Source: Lysobacter solisilvae | GTDB lineage: Bacteria > Pseudomonadota > Gammaproteobacteria > Xanthomonadales > Xanthomonadaceae | Assembly (NCBI RefSeq): GCF_016613535.2 | Contig: NZ_CP071518.1 | Location: 3,720,001-3,784,000 of the forward strand | DNA: 64,000 bases | Direction: 5' to 3' | Part shown: positions 63,961 through 64,000 of the stretch, piece after piece | Numbering within the stretch: position 1 is the first letter of the stretch | Layout: the number at the start of each line of letters is the position of its first letter | Program-made: the position numbers and the translations under genes | Notes under the pieces: model-generated | Databases searched by the model: none | What the model was told of the DNA's origin: nothing | What the model saw: only the letters and a program-made list of their open reading frames with translations

Positions 63961-64000
63961 AGATGTTGCGTGACACGGTTTGATGCGTGCTGCCTCGACG

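Overview
This is a GC-rich chromosomal segment of a gammaproteobacterium, most likely a member of the Lysobacteraceae/Xanthomonadaceae (Lysobacter, Luteimonas or a relative). The call rests on protein similarity that I recognise and on gene order: a PilZ type IV pilus regulator linked to holB-tmk-mltG, a long YccA/BI-1 protein, a DUF6165 protein beside lipopolysaccharide core genes, and a phoB-phoR-ppk-ppx block. The genus cannot be fixed from the sequence alone. I see no transposase, integrase, phage, plasmid or CRISPR component. This is core chromosome, and its unusual content lies in the intergenic DNA.

Layout. 1-1459: 3' part of a FadB/FadJ-type beta-oxidation gene. 1.7-12.9 kb: a minus-strand cluster, read from right to left as yceD, rpmF, fabH, fabD, fabG, acpP, fabF, pabB, pabC, mltG, tmk, holB, pilZ. 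It joins fatty-acid synthesis to folate, dTMP, replication and cell-wall functions, mostly through 4-bp ATGA overlaps. 13.0-14.0 kb: a small membrane protein and a frameshifted maf. 14.0-14.4 kb: a 43-bp tandem repeat array. 14.5-21.0 kb: a GT39-like glycosyltransferase, then a divergent moxR-DUF58-transglutaminase-slp operon. 21.1-25.1 kb: dnaX-ybaB-recR-HIT, tRNA-Ser and 4.5S RNA. 25.3-29.8 kb: a hemerythrin-like protein, the moaA-C-D-E genes, an MBL-fold hydrolase and kdkA. 30-32.2 kb: an LPS heptosyltransferase-like gene and DUF6165. 32.3-37.8 kb: tRNA-Ser, a PP2C phosphatase, dnaQ, rnhA, a methyltransferase, gloB and mltD, which is the enterobacterial dnaQ-rnhA-yafS-gloB-mltD neighbourhood. 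37.9-48.7 kb: fabI, ppiD, two tRNAs, hup, lon, clpX, clpP and tig, a proteostasis block. 48.9-49.7 kb: a second 43-bp array plus a 76-bp G-rich array. 49.7-50.3 kb: five tRNAs. 50.5-54.7 kb: a BI-1 protein, NhaC antiporter, isocitrate dehydrogenase, AhpD-like protein and glutaredoxin. 54.9-62.5 kb: a BepA-like protease, then phoB-phoR-ppk-ppx with a candidate Pho box in front of phoB. 62.5-64 kb: a TraB/GumN protein and tRNA-Pro.

Two features stand out. First, two intergenic arrays about 35 kb apart are built from related units of the same length, 43 bp. Each unit carries a short palindrome around CATATG, and the arrays have nine and ten copies. They are neither CRISPR nor credible genes and look like one repeat family. 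Second, six conserved genes (maf, ppiD, isocitrate dehydrogenase, phoR, ppk, ppx) are each broken by one small indel, mostly in G or C runs. That pattern suggests base-calling errors more than gene decay, so the encoded proteins are probably intact in the organism.

Promoters are hard to see at this GC content. I list only palindromes, hairpins and terminators that are visible as exact sequence symmetry.
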